Of a stretch of 64,000 nucleotides of DNA, positions 18,389 to 27,500 are shown one piece after another; position 1 is the first letter of the stretch; each line of letters begins with the position of its first letter. Under the pieces are notes generated by a model, which was not told where the DNA came from, did not search any database, and saw nothing but the letters and a program-made list of their open reading frames with translations. Source of the DNA: DASVUC01 sp038237225 (GTDB taxonomy: Bacteria; Planctomycetota; Phycisphaerae; Tepidisphaerales; Tepidisphaeraceae); assembly GCA_038237225.1 (NCBI GenBank), contig JBBRYX010000001.1, positions 186,001 through 250,000 of the forward strand, read 5' to 3'. The translations under genes and the position numbers were made by a program.

Positions 18389-20146
18389 TCAGAAATCACT
18401 TCCGCTCTCACACCACTCACGCCAGATGTCTCGCAGGCACTGTTCGAATTCGTGCGCGAATCCTACTTCGTCTCTAAGCGCGCTGTTCTGCATTCGGGCG
18501 CGCAAACCGGATCTTAAAGTGGAAAGTGCATCCAGATCTCTCGCAATTTCAATGGCCTTTGAAACATAACCATCCACCTCTTTCGTCACCAGACCTTCCA
18601 GCCCCACGTTTGTCAGCAAGCTGACTCCTACGCGGCTTCGGTGTTCATTTCCGGCGAAAGTGACCACCGGTGCGCCCATCCAGAGCGCCTCGCATGTGGT
18701 GGTGGTGCCTTGATAGGGGAATGTGTCGAGCGCAAGATCGATCTGGCTGTAACAGGCAAGATGATTAGCGGTGATCGGAACGCGGCCCATCATCAGGAGC
18801 CGCTCGGGGTTGACGCCTTGGTCGGCAAATTTCCGTCTGACCTTGCTCTGTAGGTTGCCATCGCTCAAACCGTTTGATTTCAGGAGAAGCTTCGCGCCGT
18901 TGACGCGTTTCAAGATCGATGCCCAAGCCCGGATGACTGCCGGGTTCACTTTCGAGAAGCTGTTGAACGAGCCGAAGGTGACATATCCCTTTTGCATTGC
19001 GGGCAATTGGCTGATGTCAGGCGCGTCTGCGGGAGGCCGATAACACCAGGCGGTTCTAGGCAAGCGCACGAGCTTCTCGGTGTAATGTGCCTCGGTCAGG
19101 CCGGGCGGGTCCGCCAATGGGTCGGTGATTCGGTAGCCGATGCTTTGGATTCCCGTGGTCGCGGGATATCCGAGATAACTGATCTGCACAGGCGCGGGCT
19201 TACGCGCGAAGAGTGTGGCGCGGTTGCACGCTGTGTGGCCGACGAGGTCGATGAGAATGTCGATCTGATCCGCTCGAATCGTCTGCTCGACCTGCTCATC
19301 CCGCTGTCCGCGAATGGTTCTCCAGGTTTTAACGTGACGGTTTAGCCGAGCGGTGACTTCGTCTTCGGTGGGTACATCGGAGTAAGCGGTGAACTCCAGA
19401 TTTTTCCGGTCGTGGTGCTCGAAGATCGGCTCTAAAAACATCGCAACGGAATGCTCGCGAAAATCAGGAGATACCCATCCCACGCGGAGGATTCTCTCCG
19501 GATCGCGGCTGTTGCGGTGCGGTTGCGTGAGTGCGGCAAGCTTCTCTCCATATTGCTTCCACCACGTTTGGTGCTCCTGGAGTAAGTCCCGCGGTGACAC
19601 AGACGGCATGTGCTGCAAGTCGCGAAGAAGATTTGAATGATTGAAGGTGGTTTCCGGGTCGGCTTGAGCGGCGCGGCGGTGCCAATATGCAGCTTCCTCA
19701 AGCTCACCTTGCTCCAGCAAAGCGTTCCCCAGGTTGTTCATGACGATGCCAAAGTCCGGCCGGATAGCGGTTGCCTCTCGCCAGATCTTCATGGCTTGAT
19801 CCAGTTGGCCCAGATTCGCAAGGACGATTGCGAGGTCATTTCTGGGCAGGAGGTCATCTGGATTGAGACGGATGGCCATCTGATAAGCGGCGATCGCTTC
19901 ATCTCCGTTGCCGAGCGCACGGTGAGCTTCGCCCAGGTTCGTGAACAGCATCGCCTGGGACGGGTCGATCTGGATCGCGCGCTCGTACCATTGGACGGCG
20001 ATGTCGCTTCGCCCGACGTCGTGGGCGATGACGCCGAGGATGTTCATCGCGGTGGTGTTTTTGGGATCGCGCTGAAGCGCTTGGCGCGCGGCGGCGTCGG
20101 CTTCCTGCAACCGCCCCGCTTCATACAGCGCTACGATGTCTTTCAT
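18389..20146 (-). CDS. TPR protein with O-GlcNAc transferase (SPINDLY/GT41) domain
   Basis: The 585-residue protein has about five tetratricopeptide repeats in residues 1-170 (for example AVQWYERAIQIDPSQAMLF, AIAAYQMAIRLNPDDLLPR). A GT41 catalytic part follows: RVGWVSPDFREHSVAMF, IDLVGHTACNRATLFARKP, VQISYLGYPATTG, FGSFNSFSKVNP, DTFPYQGTTTTCEALWMGAP and VGLEGLVT. Bacterial relatives transfer GlcNAc or other sugars to proteins such as flagellins, or act in polysaccharide synthesis; the acceptor here is unknown. It has no signal peptide. It is divergent from valS and convergent with moaA, 22 bases apart. Confidence 0.92.
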   Translation of the reverse strand: MKDIVALYEAGRLQEADAAARQALQRDPKNTTAMNILGVIAHDVGRSDIAVQWYERAIQIDPSQAMLFTNLGEAHRALGNGDEAIAAYQMAIRLNPDDLLPRNDLAIVLANLGQLDQAMKIWREATAIRPDFGIVMNNLGNALLEQGELEEAAYWHRRAAQADPETTFNHSNLLRDLQHMPSVSPRDLLQEHQTWWKQYGEKLAALTQPHRNSRDPERILRVGWVSPDFREHSVAMFLEPIFEHHDRKNLEFTAYSDVPTEDEVTARLNRHVKTWRTIRGQRDEQVEQTIRADQIDILIDLVGHTACNRATLFARKPAPVQISYLGYPATTGIQSIGYRITDPLADPPGLTEAHYTEKLVRLPRTAWCYRPPADAPDISQLPAMQKGYVTFGSFNSFSKVNPAVIRAWASILKRVNGAKLLLKSNGLSDGNLQSKVRRKFADQGVNPERLLMMGRVPITANHLACYSQIDLALDTFPYQGTTTTCEALWMGAPVVTFAGNEHRSRVGVSLLTNVGLEGLVTKEVDGYVSKAIEIARDLDALSTLRSGLRARMQNSALRDEVGFAHEFEQCLRDIWREWCESGSDF

Positions 20147-20342
20147 GCTTGATCTATTCGCCCAATCTGCCGATAATCCTACCAGAGATGAATGCCCGCC
20201 TGACCATTCCGGCCCGCCACACGCTCCGTCGAGTGGTCGTCGTACGATAGAGTCCGCCCAACCCTTGGTTGTCGGCCGGACCCCTTCCCCGTAGCATCCC
20301 CCGTTTTATTAAAGAGCTGAAATTCCCTTGCAGGGACGCATG

Positions 20343-23339
20343 ATGAGCACCGATCTTCCCAAGGCTTACGATCCTTCGACCGTCGAACCGGCTGCCGACA
20401 AAGTGTGGCTGGATGAGAACCTGTTTCATGCGGAGCCGGGGGATCCGGGACCGCCCTATTCCATCGTCATACCGCCGCCCAACGTGACGGCGGCGCTGCA
20501 TCTCGGGCATGCGCTCAACAACGCATTGCAGGACATCCTCGCGCGCTGGCATCGGATGCTGGGGGACAACACCTGCTGGTTTCCGGGGACGGATCATGCG
20601 GGGATTGCCACGCAGACGGTGGTGGAAAAGCGTGTGCTCGCGGAAGGAGGGAAGCGGCGGACTGATTTCTCGCGCGATGAATTCGTCAAGAAAATCCAGG
20701 CCTGGAAGGATGAATACGAGAAGCGGATCACCGATCAGCTTAAGCGCATGGGGTGCAGTTGCGACTGGGAGCGGCAGGCGTTCACGATGGATGAGCCGCG
20801 GGCGAAGGCGGTGCGCGAAGCGTTCTTCCGCCTGTTCAACGATGGTTTGATCTATCGCGGAAAACGCCTGGTGAATTGGGATCCGGCGACGCAGACGGCG
20901 CTGGCGGATGATGAAGTGGAGATGGAGGAGATTGACGGGCATTTTTATTATTTGAAATATCCAATTGTGGAAGAGGGCGACGAAGCGACGAAGCGACGGA
21001 GCGACGAAGGGGTAAAGTATGTGACCGTTGCGACGACGCGCCCGGAGACGATGCTTGGGGATACGGCGGTGGCGATCAATCCGAAGGACCCGCGGGCTGG
21101 GGCGCTGCGCGGGAAGAAGGTGCGGCTGCCAATCGTGAATCGGATCATCCCGATCATCGAAGACGATTACGTGGTGCTGCCGGACCCGAATTCGCAGGAT
21201 CCGAAGGCGCAATTTGCGACGGGATTTTTGAAGGTGACTCCCGCGCATGATCCGAATGACTATGAGATCGGCCGGCGGCATAACTTGCCGGTGATCAATG
21301 TCTTTTCTCCCACGGCGACGATCAGCAAGGATCATGGGTGGGCTGCGGAGGATTTTGCGCAAGGCGGAGACGATCTTCGGAACCTGCTTGGGATGGACCG
21401 CTTTGAAGCCCGGCGGGCGGTGGTGGAATGGTTCCGGAGTGAAAAACTGCTGGAGGAGATCAAGCCGTATAAGCATTCGGTGGGTCATTCGTATCGGTCG
21501 CATGTGCCGATCGAGCCTTACCTGAGCGATCAGTGGTACGTGGCGACGACGAAGCAAATCGAATCGATGCCGGAGACGGGGACCGTCAGCGTCACCAACA
21601 TCCCGAACAATTCACTGGCGGGAATGGCCCTTCGCGCAACCCGTAGCACGGGCATCTTGCCCGTGTCTTCGACGAAAGAACACGGGCAAGATGCCCGTGC
21701 TACGAAAGACTGGGAAGGCAAGCTCAAGATCGTGCCCGAGCGGTATACGAAGACGTATGAGGCTTGGCATGAGAACATTCGCGATTGGTGCATCAGCCGG
21801 CAGCTTTGGTGGGGGCATCGGATTCCGGTGTGGTCTATTGAAGGCCTGATTGTTTGGGACGTAACGGCGGACTGGCATGAAAATCATGCGACGTTCGAGG
21901 CCGGCGGACGCACGTACCTCTGCCTTCGACAGTTTGATCCTGAGGAAGAAAAGTCGCTGATCGAAGAGGGATGGGAGCAAGACCCCGACGTCCTCGACAC
22001 CTGGTTCAGCTCCGGCCTCTGGCCCCTTTCGACCATGGGCTGGCCAGAGGAAACCCGTAACCTTCAAAAGTGGAACCCGACTAACGCGCTCTGCACCGAT
22101 CGGAGCATTATCACGCTGTGGGTCTCGCGCATGGTGATGTTCAACCTCTACTTCAAGAACCGCCTGCCCTTTTACGACACGTTCATCCACGCCACGATTC
22201 TCGACGGCGAAGGACGCAAGATGTCCAAGAGCCTTGGAAATGGTGTCGACCCCATCGACATTATCGAATCCCACGGCGCCGACGCCATGCGCTTCACGCT
22301 GGCGGCAATGAGCACCCACACGCAGGACTTTCGCATGCCGGTGGAGAAGGATGCGAAGACGAGGAAAAACACCTCGCCGAAGTTCGATAATGGGCGAAAC
22401 TTTTGCAACAAGATCTGGAACGCGACGCGGTTTGCGCTGATGAATCTGGGAAGCGACGGAGCGACGGAGCGACGAAGCGACGAAAGGGTGGATGAAAGTA
22501 AGTGGTCGCTGGCGGATCGGTGGATTGTGTCGCGATTCAATCGAGCGGTGGCGGATGCTACGCAGGCGCTTCAGGGGTATCGCTACGACGCCTACGCGAA
22601 GACCTGCTACGATTTTTTCTGGGGCGATCTCTGCGACTGGTATCTGGAGGCGATCAAGCCGGCGATGAAGGACCCGAAGCGGGCAGGGCAGACCGCGAAC
22701 GTGCTGGCGGCGGTGCTGGATGGGTCGCTGCGGCTGATGCATCCGATGATTCCGTTTATCACGGAGTACATTTACTGGTCGCTGAATGAAGTGCAGCCCC
22801 AGCGCGGGTTGCCGGGGAAGCTGGAGTTGCCGGCGTCGAAGCGGCTGATCAATGCGCGCTTCCCGGCGGCCGGGCCGGTGTCCGATTCGGCTGAGCAGAT
22901 TTTTCCGCGGCTTCAGGAAGTGATCAACACGCTTCGCAACCTGCGGAACCAGTACAAAGTTGAGCCGAAGAAGACGATTTCGGTGTCGATCATGGCATCC
23001 GATGAATTCGCGGGACCGCTTGTCGAGAACAAGGAGATGATCGAGTTGCTTGCGAACTGCACCCTTCAGCGCATCGGTCCCGGCGTGCAACCGCCCGCGG
23101 ATTCGGCTCGTGCGATCGCTGCCAGTGTCGAGATTTATGTGGAAGATCTCGTTGATAAAGCGGCTGAAGAGCAGCGCAATACAAAACGATGCGAAGAACT
23201 ATCCAAACAGATTGCGGCCATGCGAGGGCGGCTGGCCAATGAGTCGTATTCCAAGAAGGCGCCGCCTCATCTGGTTCAACAGACGCGAGATCAGCTCGCG
23301 GAAGCAGAAGCTGAAGCTGCGAAGCTTGGATGTTCGTAG
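20343..23339 (+). CDS. valS: Valyl-tRNA synthetase with three repeat-derived insertions
   Basis: The 998-residue class I synthetase charges tRNA-Val. HIGH motif: PPPNVTAALHLGHAL; KMSKS motif: GRKMSKSLGNG; the editing-domain strand VATTRPETMLGDTAVAI and the tRNA-selective NIRDWCISRQLWWGHR are intact. ATG 20343 is chosen because AGGGA lies seven bases upstream; a second ATG three bases earlier is possible. The protein is longer than usual because of three in-frame insertions, at about residues 212-223, 434-454 and 704-715. They correspond to repeats in the DNA and fall in loops: before the editing strand, before the catalytic return, and at the anticodon-binding junction. The reading frame is preserved in all three, so the enzyme is probably functional. 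Confidence 0.97.
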   Translation: MSTDLPKAYDPSTVEPAADKVWLDENLFHAEPGDPGPPYSIVIPPPNVTAALHLGHALNNALQDILARWHRMLGDNTCWFPGTDHAGIATQTVVEKRVLAEGGKRRTDFSRDEFVKKIQAWKDEYEKRITDQLKRMGCSCDWERQAFTMDEPRAKAVREAFFRLFNDGLIYRGKRLVNWDPATQTALADDEVEMEEIDGHFYYLKYPIVEEGDEATKRRSDEGVKYVTVATTRPETMLGDTAVAINPKDPRAGALRGKKVRLPIVNRIIPIIEDDYVVLPDPNSQDPKAQFATGFLKVTPAHDPNDYEIGRRHNLPVINVFSPTATISKDHGWAAEDFAQGGDDLRNLLGMDRFEARRAVVEWFRSEKLLEEIKPYKHSVGHSYRSHVPIEPYLSDQWYVATTKQIESMPETGTVSVTNIPNNSLAGMALRATRSTGILPVSSTKEHGQDARATKDWEGKLKIVPERYTKTYEAWHENIRDWCISRQLWWGHRIPVWSIEGLIVWDVTADWHENHATFEAGGRTYLCLRQFDPEEEKSLIEEGWEQDPDVLDTWFSSGLWPLSTMGWPEETRNLQKWNPTNALCTDRSIITLWVSRMVMFNLYFKNRLPFYDTFIHATILDGEGRKMSKSLGNGVDPIDIIESHGADAMRFTLAAMSTHTQDFRMPVEKDAKTRKNTSPKFDNGRNFCNKIWNATRFALMNLGSDGATERRSDERVDESKWSLADRWIVSRFNRAVADATQALQGYRYDAYAKTCYDFFWGDLCDWYLEAIKPAMKDPKRAGQTANVLAAVLDGSLRLMHPMIPFITEYIYWSLNEVQPQRGLPGKLELPASKRLINARFPAAGPVSDSAEQIFPRLQEVINTLRNLRNQYKVEPKKTISVSIMASDEFAGPLVENKEMIELLANCTLQRIGPGVQPPADSARAIAASVEIYVEDLVDKAAEEQRNTKRCEELSKQIAAMRGRLANESYSKKAPPHLVQQTRDQLAEAEAEAAKLGCS
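20978..21013 (+). repeat. GCGACGAAGC-type short tandem repeat inside valS
   Basis: Four to five units of the nine-base motif GCGACGAAG/GCGACGGAG are read in frame as DEATKRRSDEG between the YPIVEE strand and KYVTVATTRPET of the editing domain. A second copy of the same type lies at 22452. Confidence 0.8.
21642..21704. repeat. REPIN-like palindrome (TGILPV/HGQDARAT type) inside valS
   Basis: Two perfect 25-bp arms (21642-21666 and 21680-21704) face each other around a 13-base loop. Each arm is itself a small palindrome (CACGGGCA-TCT-TGCCCGTG). Both strands therefore encode the same peptides, TGILPV and HGQDARAT, which recur in annotated planctomycete proteins. It is in frame in valS. Confidence 0.93.
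22452..22486 (+). repeat. Second GCGACGGAGC-type tandem repeat inside valS
   Basis: Units GCGACGGAG, GCGACGGAG, GCGACGAAG and CGACGAAAG are read as DGATERRSDER between MNLG and the SLADRWIVSRF helix. It is the same family as the repeat at 20978. Confidence 0.8.
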
Positions 23340-23364
23340 ATTTCGGGCGGCGTCCGTGTCGTCC

Positions 23365-24567
23365 CTACGCGCGAACAACGGAGGCGACTACATCGGCCAG
23401 CGCGTTTGTCGCGAAGTGGACATCCTGTTTTGTGAGGAACGGCCCGAAGCTGAAGCGCGTCGTCCCGCCGCGGGCGGTGGTGCCGATCGCGTCGTGGGCG
23501 AGCGGCGCACAGTGCAGTCCCGGGCGCGTCAGCACGCCGAACTTTTCTTCAAGCGCCTTGGAAAGCTCCACCGGCGTGAATCCGTCCGCCGAAACGCCGA
23601 AAACACCCACGCGGTTCCGCACGCCCTGCGGGCCGTGGTACGTGACGCCTTCGATTCCGCTAACGCCCTCGATAAACGTTCGTACCAAATCCATCTCATG
23701 CGCATGCAGCTTCTCGATCCCCTGCTCAAGAATCCATTGCACGCCTGCGGAGAGACCCATGATCCCGATGGCATTATGGGAGCCCGGCTCGTACTTGTCC
23801 GGCATAAACTCGGGCTGGCGATCGCTCTCGCTGACCGAGCCGGTGCCGCCTTCGCGAATGGGATCGAGAATCTTTTCGATACCCGGTCTGACATACAGCA
23901 CACCGGTGCCGAGTGGCCCGAGGAGACCTTTGTGACCAGGCGCCGCGAGAAGATCGATATGATCGTCGCGCACATCGATCGGCACGTGCCCGGCCGACTG
24001 CGCAGCATCGACGATGAACTGAATCCCGCGCTCGCGCGCGAGCCTGCCAATCTCGCGGATCGGCTGCACCGTCCCCGTGACATTGCTAACATGCGTGATC
24101 GCGATCAGGCGCGTGTTCGGACGAATCGCCCGGCGAATCTCATCCACATCGGCCAGCCCCGTCCCCGCTTCAACCGGCACCCGCGTCTGCGAGATTGCGC
24201 CTTGATCCACGAGCGCATTCAGCGGCCTGAGGATCGAGTTATGATCAATGTGCGTGCAGATCGCGTGCGGTTTATTCTCTTCTCGCCGCACCGCGTGATT
24301 CACCAATCCCTTGATCGCGAGGTTTAGCGAATCAGAACAGTTCAGCGTGAAAATCCAATGCTCGGCACGTTCCCCGTTGAATAATTGATTGAGCCGCTTG
24401 CGGCATTCCAGCATCAGCCGCCCCGTCTCCATCGCTTCCCAATACGCGCCGCGACCGGCGCTGGCGCCGAGTTCGGTCGCGTAGCGCGTCATCGCCTCCA
24501 GAACCGAGGCCGGCTTGGGAAAACTGGTCGCGGAGTTATCCAGATACAAACGGCGCGGAGACATCAT
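23365..24567 (-). CDS. Cysteine desulfurase-like class V aminotransferase
   Basis: The 400-residue PLP enzyme starts at ATG 24567 (an alternative ATG is next to it). It has YLDNSATSFPKPASV at the N-terminus, the substrate/cofactor region CTHIDHNSILRPL, FIVDAAQSAGHVPIDV with the PLP Asp and Gln, and the Schiff-base lysine in LLAAPGHKGLLGP. LTRPGLHCAPLAH near residue 348 supplies the candidate active cysteine. The pattern fits the cysteine-desulfurase family protein subgroup related to SufS/Csd. No suf or isc genes are adjacent, so the sulfur acceptor is unknown. It is convergent with valS. Confidence 0.88.
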   Translation of the reverse strand: MMSPRRLYLDNSATSFPKPASVLEAMTRYATELGASAGRGAYWEAMETGRLMLECRKRLNQLFNGERAEHWIFTLNCSDSLNLAIKGLVNHAVRREENKPHAICTHIDHNSILRPLNALVDQGAISQTRVPVEAGTGLADVDEIRRAIRPNTRLIAITHVSNVTGTVQPIREIGRLARERGIQFIVDAAQSAGHVPIDVRDDHIDLLAAPGHKGLLGPLGTGVLYVRPGIEKILDPIREGGTGSVSESDRQPEFMPDKYEPGSHNAIGIMGLSAGVQWILEQGIEKLHAHEMDLVRTFIEGVSGIEGVTYHGPQGVRNRVGVFGVSADGFTPVELSKALEEKFGVLTRPGLHCAPLAHDAIGTTARGGTTRFSFGPFLTKQDVHFATNALADVVASVVRA

Positions 24568-24677
24568 AGTGCCCGATAAAGTGATGATTTCTGCAGGACA
24601 TGATAGGGGCTGGATGGATTTCTGTCACTGCACTTCATCCGTTCCCGAACACTCATGGGCGTGTTTAGAATTTGGCC

Positions 24678-24932
24678 ATGAGCGACATTCAAGTCTATGG
24701 CGCCGACTGGTGCGAAGACACGGTTCGCACGCGCAGCCACCTCGAATCCCTTGGGTTGCCGTACGATTATCTAAATGTGGAGACGGATTCCGACGCCAAG
24801 CAGTGGGTGATTCAGCAAAACGATGGGAAGCAGAAGACGCCTACGGTGAAGGTGGCGAATCGGATTGTGCTAAGCGAGCCCTCGGATGCCGAACTTGACA
24901 TCGCGCTCCGCAAGAACGGGCTGATTCAGTAA
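24678..24932 (+). CDS. Glutaredoxin-like protein with monothiol-type WCEDT site
   Basis: The 84-residue thioredoxin-fold protein starts at ATG 24678. The N-terminal strand IQVYGADWC leads into W-C-E-D-T, so only one cysteine is in the active-site loop, as in C-x-x-S/T glutaredoxins. The cis-proline segment is TPTVKV. It resembles the NrdH/mycoredoxin-like family. It is divergent from the cysteine desulfurase-like gene and convergent with the CPBP gene 11 bases away. Confidence 0.85.
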   Translation: MSDIQVYGADWCEDTVRTRSHLESLGLPYDYLNVETDSDAKQWVIQQNDGKQKTPTVKVANRIVLSEPSDAELDIALRKNGLIQ

Positions 24933-24943
24933 TCGCTGGTCGC

Positions 24944-25714
24944 TTACCAAAAGGCCCAATCGTGGGTCTTAAGCACGTAAATCGCGAGTAACAAATTGGT
25001 GACTCCGTGGGCAATGATGCATGCCCCGAGCGATTTCGTCGTCACCAGAAGCACCGCGATCATCAGCCCCCACACCACCGCGCTCAGCCACCAGTTCCCG
25101 TGAACCAGCGCGAACACCGCGGGCACAATCAGAAACGGCGCCCACCCAAACTCGCCGACCTTCGCAAGCTTGAAATCATTGGGCGCCAGGATCTGCCGCC
25201 AAAGGAAATCCCGCCAGAATAACTCTTCCATGACCGGCACCACCAATGCCGCGCCGATCATCCTGACCGCGACAAATGCCCAAAAGGCTCCGTTGCTGTG
25301 GAAGAATGTGGAGGGGTTGAACGCATCACCGGAGGCGCCGAACAGTTTCACGGCCAGCGCCGAAGTATTTCCGCTCAGCAGCTTTGGCAGCTGATCCTGG
25401 AGCCAGAGCTGCATCGGCACCCACTGAAAAATCCCGATCACCCCCACGATCACGCCGACCCACCAATATCGCCAACTGATCTTTGTGTAATAGGGCCATA
25501 GCCAGAAGAGCATTCCGGCAACGACGACCGTCCGCGCGACGTACGCGGCCGGATAGGTCCACGGATATTCCTTGCTCCAGTTCCCGCCGAGCCAGACAAT
25601 GCTGAGGAATGCCATCATCGGCAACAGGTACGCGATGTCATCCCGCACCCGCTGCTCGCGCGGCGGCGTGGGTCTCTGACCCATCGCTCCATCACTTGCG
25701 GACGCCTCAGCCAT
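24944..25714 (-). CDS. CPBP-family intramembrane protease, CAAX prenyl protease-related
   Basis: The 256-residue membrane protein has about seven hydrophobic helices. The CPBP (Abi/Rce1) motifs are present: MEELFWRDFLWR (E-E-x3-R) near residue 164, FALVHGN (F-x2-x-H) near residue 200, and a C-terminal IIAHGVTN. The overall layout, with a conserved YxxxISW stretch and a WVPxQ-like loop, resembles the CAAX-related subfamily found in genomes with PEP-CTERM/exosortase sorting. That would fit the PEP-CTERM protein at 2325. It overlaps hisB by eight bases and is probably co-transcribed. Exosortase-linked role is inference. Confidence 0.85.
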   Translation of the reverse strand: MAEASASDGAMGQRPTPPREQRVRDDIAYLLPMMAFLSIVWLGGNWSKEYPWTYPAAYVARTVVVAGMLFWLWPYYTKISWRYWWVGVIVGVIGIFQWVPMQLWLQDQLPKLLSGNTSALAVKLFGASGDAFNPSTFFHSNGAFWAFVAVRMIGAALVVPVMEELFWRDFLWRQILAPNDFKLAKVGEFGWAPFLIVPAVFALVHGNWWLSAVVWGLMIAVLLVTTKSLGACIIAHGVTNLLLAIYVLKTHDWAFW

Positions 25715-26315
25715 TCAGCGATCCCTTCGTGCTCGGGACGTCACGGTTGCGCGGATCGGCACTCGTCGCCTGTCGAAGCGCCTTCGCCAGCGCCTTGAAG
25801 ATGGCTTCAGAGATGTGGTGATTGTTCGAGCCGTAAGGCACGGTCACGTGCAGGTTCATCTTCGCGTTTGTGGAGAGCGCCTTGAGAAACTCCTCGACCA
25901 ACTCGACCGGAAAATCGCCGATCAACTCGCCTTTGAACTGAACATTAAAGACAAACGCGGGCCGGCCCGAGAGATCGATCGCGATCTGCGCGAGGGATTC
26001 ATCCATGGGAACCATGGCCCAGCCGTAACGGTTAATACCGCGCTTGTCGCCGAGGGCTTTCTCCAGAGCTTGACCGAGGACGATGCCGACGTCTTCAACC
26101 GTGTGATGCGCGTCGACATCCAGATCACCCTTGGCGTCGATGGTCATGTCGATAAGGCTGTGCCGGGCGAGCAGGTCCAGCATGTGATCGAAAAAACCGA
26201 CGCCCGTGCGCACGGAGGAATTCCCCGAACCGTCAAGCGTCAACGAAAGCTTGATCCGGGTCTCTTTCGTTCGACGGGTGATTTCCGCACTGCGATTGGT
26301 GTTGCGCTTGGCCAT
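25707..26315 (-). CDS. hisB: Imidazoleglycerol-phosphate dehydratase
   Basis: The 202-residue monofunctional enzyme catalyses the sixth step of histidine synthesis. Manganese-binding motifs GFFDHMLDLLARHS, DAHHTVEDVGIVLG and NNHHISEAIFKALAKALR are complete. There is no HAD phosphatase domain, as usual outside proteobacteria. It lies downstream of hisC (81-base gap) and overlaps the CPBP protease gene. Confidence 0.97.
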   Translation of the reverse strand: MAKRNTNRSAEITRRTKETRIKLSLTLDGSGNSSVRTGVGFFDHMLDLLARHSLIDMTIDAKGDLDVDAHHTVEDVGIVLGQALEKALGDKRGINRYGWAMVPMDESLAQIAIDLSGRPAFVFNVQFKGELIGDFPVELVEEFLKALSTNAKMNLHVTVPYGSNNHHISEAIFKALAKALRQATSADPRNRDVPSTKGSLNG

Positions 26316-26396
26316 GCTCAGGGATTATCGGCATTTTCACGCTTCGGCCTCGCCCGCACGGTTCGGGAAAGCGCTGGGATGACGGTTTACGACCGT

Positions 26397-27467
26397 TTAT
26401 GCCGCCTTTTCAGTCGCGTTCAGATTTTTGATGCCCCCAAGAAGCGCATTGTTTTCCTGGCTTGTTCCGACCGTAATCCGAATCTTGTCCGACAATCCCG
26501 GCTTGTCGAAATAGCGCACCAGAATCCCCTGCCGCTTCAGGCCCAGGTAGACATCCCGCCCGCGACCATCGGGCGCACCGGCAAGGATGAAATTCGCATA
26601 GCTCGGCAACACGTTCCATCCCATCTGCGTCAGCTCGCTGCTCACCCGCTGCCGCTCCGCGCGCACATGATCCCATGTCTTCTTCGCGTACTCCTGATCG
26701 GAAATAGCCGCGGTTGCCGCGACGATGGAGATTGCATCGCACGGGTAGCTGTCGCGCGCCTTGTTCATTTCCTTGATCACTTCGGCGCGCCCCACCGCAT
26801 ACCCGAACCGCATGCCGGCAAGCGAGTACGCCTTGCTCAGCGTCCGCGTGATGACGATGTTTTCGTAGTCCTCGATCAGGGGCAGGCAGTTGTCATCCGC
26901 AAAATCCACATACGCTTCATCGATCAGCACAAGCCCGCTGAACTTCTTGAGCAGCTCCTCAACCTTCTGTGGCGAGACAAACGTGGCAGAGGGCGCATTG
27001 GGATTCGCGAGGAAGATTGCCTTCGGTTTAGTCGCAACCAGCGCATCGATCGGTAGCGCCCATTCCTTCTCCCAGAGCACGGAGGCCACCTTCACCTCAT
27101 CCAACTCCGCCAGCACGGGATAAAGCGAATAGGTGGGATCCGGAAACGCGACCGTGTCTCCCGGAGACAGAAAAGTCAGCAGCGCGACCGACAGAACATC
27201 ATCACTTCCATTGCCCGCCATGATCATGTCGGGCGTCACTCCAAGCACCGCCGCGGCCGCGTCCCGAAATATATCCGCGGTTGGATTCGGATAGCGGCGC
27301 AGCATCTCCGACTCCATCTCGCGCACCGCCTTCATCACGTTTGGACTTGGCGGAAACGGATTCTCGTTTGTGTTCAACTTCACCACGCGCTCGCCTGCGC
27401 CAGGTTGCTCGCCAGGCGTGTACCCCTCCATCGCGCGTACCGTTGGTCGGACGAATTGCGGAGCCAT
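26397..27467 (-). CDS. hisC: Histidinol-phosphate aminotransferase
   Basis: The 356-residue class I/II PLP aminotransferase has KLNTNENPFPPSP at the N-terminus, NPNAPSATFV, the PLP-binding LVLIDEAYVDFA and the Schiff-base lysine in TRTLSKAYSLAGMRFGY. Arginine in IRITVGT near the C-terminus binds substrate carboxylate/phosphate. It sits between hisD and hisB. The 119-base gap to hisD holds a long hairpin. Confidence 0.95.
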   Translation of the reverse strand: MAPQFVRPTVRAMEGYTPGEQPGAGERVVKLNTNENPFPPSPNVMKAVREMESEMLRRYPNPTADIFRDAAAAVLGVTPDMIMAGNGSDDVLSVALLTFLSPGDTVAFPDPTYSLYPVLAELDEVKVASVLWEKEWALPIDALVATKPKAIFLANPNAPSATFVSPQKVEELLKKFSGLVLIDEAYVDFADDNCLPLIEDYENIVITRTLSKAYSLAGMRFGYAVGRAEVIKEMNKARDSYPCDAISIVAATAAISDQEYAKKTWDHVRAERQRVSSELTQMGWNVLPSYANFILAGAPDGRGRDVYLGLKRQGILVRYFDKPGLSDKIRITVGTSQENNALLGGIKNLNATEKAA

Positions 27468-27500
27468 GGATGGATTGTAACAACAATGTCGTCCTCATGC

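Noticed and set aside
21612..23090. A 492-codon minus-strand frame opposite valS
   Set aside because: valS is certain on the plus strand; the antisense product is His/Arg/Pro-rich with no domain.
23330..23935. Plus-strand frames opposite the cysteine desulfurase-like gene
   Set aside because: The minus-strand gene has full PLP-enzyme motifs; the plus frames are Ser/Pro/Arg-rich shadows.
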